A stretch of 64,000 bases of DNA from the NCBI RefSeq assembly GCF_013423785.1, contig NZ_CP058952.1:2197665-2261664 (forward strand), read 5' to 3'. The notes below the pieces were generated by a model, which searched no databases, was not told where the DNA came from, and saw only the letters and a program-made list of their open reading frames with translations. The position numbers and the translations under genes are program-made. Below are positions 61,695-64,000 of the stretch, piece after piece. Source of the DNA: Chitinibacter fontanus (lineage in GTDB: Bacteria; Pseudomonadota; Gammaproteobacteria; Burkholderiales; Chitinibacteraceae). How positions within the stretch are numbered: position 1 is the first letter of the stretch; each line of letters begins with the position of its first letter.

Positions 61695-62785
61695 ACACCC
61701 ATGTGGTTCGCGTTGATATCGATCACGCACCTTACGATATTTTGATTGGTAAAAATTTGCTCGCGACAGCAACTGCAATAGGTCAGCATTTGCGCCAACC
61801 GCGGGTTGCGATAGTTACCAATACCACTGTAGCTCCGCTGTATTTATCTCAACTAGTTTTTGCATTGCAGGCGCAAGGGATTAGCTGTCAGGAAATTGTA
61901 TTGCCTGATGGAGAACAATTTAAAACTTGGGAATCCCTCAATTTAATTATGGATGCGCTGCTCACTGAGCGAGCTGAACGCAAAACCACACTTATTGCAC
62001 TAGGTGGCGGCGTTATTGGGGATATGACGGGTTTTGCTGCTGCTATTTACCAGCGTGGTGTGCCATTTATTCAAATTCCGACCACCTTGCTTGCACAAGT
62101 GGATTCATCAGTAGGCGGGAAAACTGCGATTAATCATCCTCTAGGCAAAAACATGATTGGGGCGTTTTATCAGCCCAAATTAGTGCTTGCAGACTTGGAT
62201 ACATTAAAAACGCTACCTGACCGTGAATTCTCCGCCGGAATGGCTGAAGTGATTAAATACGGTCTGATTGATGATCTAGAATTCCTGCAATGGCTCGAAA
62301 CACACATTGATGCATTAATGGCGCGGGATGAAACGTTGTTGGCTGAAGCTATTCGACGCTGTTGTGAAAATAAAGCCAGAATCGTAGCCGCCGATGAAAA
62401 AGAAACTGGCCAGCGTGCATTGTTAAATCTTGGGCATACATTTGGGCATGCAATCGAAGCGGGATTAGGCTACGGAGCGTGGCTGCACGGCGAGGCGGTA
62501 GCGGCAGGTATGGTTTTAGCGGCCTATGCATCTGCAGCATTAGATCATTTATCTGCAGAAGATGTGCAGCGTGTAATCAAATTACTAGAAAAAGCGCGTT
62601 TACCTGTTATATCGCCCAATCTAGGTGCTGAACAATACAAAGCCCTGATGGCGCAGGATAAAAAAGTTGATGCTGGCCGCATTAAGTTTATCCTTCTGCG
62701 ACAGCTCGGTCAGGCTTATATTGGTGAGTTGCCAGAAACGGCCATCGATGCGGCGCTATCAGCAGGATGTGAAGTGGTCAAATAA
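61691..62785 (+). CDS. aroB: 3-dehydroquinate synthase
   Basis: AroB (364 aa) converts DAHP to 3-dehydroquinate using NAD+ and a divalent metal. The segments [19 protein letters not shown] and [20 protein letters not shown] are typical. [10 protein letters not shown] and HGEAVAAGM contribute metal-binding histidines. It is coupled to aroK. The last 70 bp overlap the convergent YihY-family gene. Confidence 0.96.
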   Translation: MNTHVVRVDIDHAPYDILIGKNLLATATAIGQHLRQPRVAIVTNTTVAPLYLSQLVFALQAQGISCQEIVLPDGEQFKTWESLNLIMDALLTERAERKTTLIALGGGVIGDMTGFAAAIYQRGVPFIQIPTTLLAQVDSSVGGKTAINHPLGKNMIGAFYQPKLVLADLDTLKTLPDREFSAGMAEVIKYGLIDDLEFLQWLETHIDALMARDETLLAEAIRRCCENKARIVAADEKETGQRALLNLGHTFGHAIEAGLGYGAWLHGEAVAAGMVLAAYASAALDHLSAEDVQRVIKLLEKARLPVISPNLGAEQYKALMAQDKKVDAGRIKFILLRQLGQAYIGELPETAIDAALSAGCEVVK

Positions 62786-63954
62786 TCTGCCAAACTGATT
62801 GCTAAAGCGGCCTTGGCTTGCTCCATATGGGGCGCTAGGCCGCTTTTTTCATCGCTACTTAAGGGGCTTACTATTAGCTCAAATACTTGATTGAGCATAA
62901 TATTGTTTGAACTGCCCGCTAAAAACCATTCCCCATCACGGTTTGACTCAACCCAGCCACGTTCTGCCATCTGATCTAATAAATATTGCGTAGCATCGAC
63001 CCCCAAACCTACGCGCTTGCGTAGTTCATTGATATGCAGAATATAAGACTCTCGATGAGCGAGCGCTAATTCGCTCAGAATGCGCATGGCTTGCTCAAAG
63101 CGGGTGCCATGGTGATCATCCCACTGCCATCCATCATTGTGCCAATACGACAATGTGGCCGATATAACTGCGCCACCGAGCACAATAACCCAGCAAACAT
63201 AGAGCCACAGTAGGAAAATAGGAAAGCTGGCAAATGCGCCATATACCAGTTTGTAGGTGCCAAACTGTTTTAAATACAGCGCAAATAACCATTTCATTAA
63301 CTCGAGAAATACCCCCGTGATGAGTGCCGCAGTAAGGGCATGCTGCCGTGGTACAAAGCAATTTGGCAATGCCAGATAGAGCAAGCTCAAAGTACCAATC
63401 ACCAGCATCATCGGGCCGATTTTAATAAAATCGATGCCAAAACCAGTCAAATCACCAGCCTGATTCGATAACCAGTTGGTTAGTGAAAGGCTTAGGCCAA
63501 TCAAAAGTGGCGCAAGAGTGAGAGTGGCCCAATATGTGAGAGTTCTGGAAAGTAGCTTGCGCTGGCGGCGTACCCGCCAAATGTTATTGACTGACTTTTC
63601 AATAGTCATCATCAGCAAAATTGCGGTTGCGAGCAAACCAATCATGCCAAAAGCGGTAAGTCGGTCTGCATTGTCGGCAAATTGCCGCATATAAACGCCA
63701 ACCACTTTTCCTGCCGCATCCGGCACTAAATTAGTAATGATAAACCCACGAAACTTGCTGCTGATTCCACTGAACATGGGAAAGGCAGAAATGACCGTTA
63801 ATGCGATGGTGAATAGCGGTACCACGGCAAGCAGGGTGGTGTACGTTAAACTGCCTGCTGTTTCAAGGCAGCGATCAGCATAGAGCCTACGCCCAACAAA
63901 ACGGGAAAAACCAATGACACGGCGCCAAAGCGGCAGGGAAGAGGTATCCGACAT
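62716..63954 (-). CDS. YihY/BrkB-family inner membrane protein
   Basis: A 412-aa protein of the YihY/BrkB family (once mislabelled RNase BN). Six or so membrane helices occupy about 25-270. The family segments [19 protein letters not shown] and [18 protein letters not shown] are clear. A winged-helix-like C-terminal region (about 300-350, [25 protein letters not shown]) follows, as in betaproteobacterial members. Molecular function is not established. It is convergent with aroB. A TATAAT-like element near 63982 may belong to this or the next gene. Confidence 0.85.
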   Translation of the reverse strand: MSDTSSLPLWRRVIGFSRFVGRRLYADRCLETAGSLTYTTLLAVVPLFTIALTVISAFPMFSGISSKFRGFIITNLVPDAAGKVVGVYMRQFADNADRLTAFGMIGLLATAILLMMTIEKSVNNIWRVRRQRKLLSRTLTYWATLTLAPLLIGLSLSLTNWLSNQAGDLTGFGIDFIKIGPMMLVIGTLSLLYLALPNCFVPRQHALTAALITGVFLELMKWLFALYLKQFGTYKLVYGAFASFPIFLLWLYVCWVIVLGGAVISATLSYWHNDGWQWDDHHGTRFEQAMRILSELALAHRESYILHINELRKRVGLGVDATQYLLDQMAERGWVESNRDGEWFLAGSSNNIMLNQVFELIVSPLSSDEKSGLAPHMEQAKAALAISLADYLTTSHPADSAASMAVSGNSPI

Positions 63955-64000
63955 GATCGCATGATTAAGCTTGAATCCCTTTATAATACCGCAAACTTTG

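Overview
The window is a chromosomal segment of a Gram-negative betaproteobacterium, most likely of the order Neisseriales (Chitinibacteraceae- or Chromobacteriaceae-like). The evidence is the 16S/23S sequence, the rpoBC-str-S10-spc-alpha gene order, the pilBCD-coaE-zapD-yacG and pilMNOPQ-aroKB blocks, and PBP1A divergent from pilM. The genus is inferred from memory of these patterns and was not computed. Nearly all of it is core chromosome. No insertion sequence, prophage, integron or CRISPR array was seen.

Layout. 1-24.6 kb: one co-directional run of transcription and translation genes: the rpoB 3' end, rpoC, rpsL-rpsG-fusA-tuf (str), rpsJ and rplC through rpsQ (S10), rplN through secY (spc), and rpmJ through rplQ (alpha). 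Strong intrinsic terminators sit at four boundaries: before rpsL, between rpsJ and rplC, between rpsQ and rplN, and after secY. 24.6-27 kb: apaH runs into an oppositely oriented olsB-olsA pair for ornithine-lipid synthesis, which has a possible PhoB site and an SD-sequestering hairpin. 27.1-32.6 kb (minus strand): pilB-pilC-pilD-coaE-zapD-yacG. 32.9-40.6 kb: a CcsA-like membrane protein, ffh, rpsP-rimM-trmD-rplS, ispB, rplU-rpmA and obg. 40.8-46.1 kb: a MukBEF/MksBEF-like SMC operon with a GNAT acetyltransferase gene inserted between the MukE-like and SMC genes. 46.1-47.3 kb: an RlmL-like rRNA methyltransferase. 47.5-53.1 kb: a complete rrn operon (16S, tRNA-Ile, tRNA-Ala, 23S, 5S) with promoters, boxA sites, processing stems and terminator. 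53.3-64 kb: a PilZ-only protein and PBP1A on the minus strand, then pilMNOPQ-aroK-aroB, then a convergent YihY/BrkB-family protein.

How the genes work together. Most of the window builds the gene-expression machinery: RNA polymerase, ribosomal proteins, elongation factors, rRNA, rRNA/tRNA modification and SRP/SecY. Two separate blocks encode most of the type IV pilus machine: motor, platform and prepilin peptidase in one, and the alignment complex with the secretin in the other. The candidate for something unusual is the SMC locus at 40.8-46.1 kb. It has a kleisin-like subunit, a KITE-like subunit, a GNAT enzyme and an SMC ATPase, packed with overlaps and with no nuclease subunit (JetD/MksG) beside it. 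Several regulatory RNA structures are also worth a look: a three-hairpin terminator-ended leader before rpsL, an SD-masking hairpin before rplC, and an intrinsic terminator built into the first codons of aroK.
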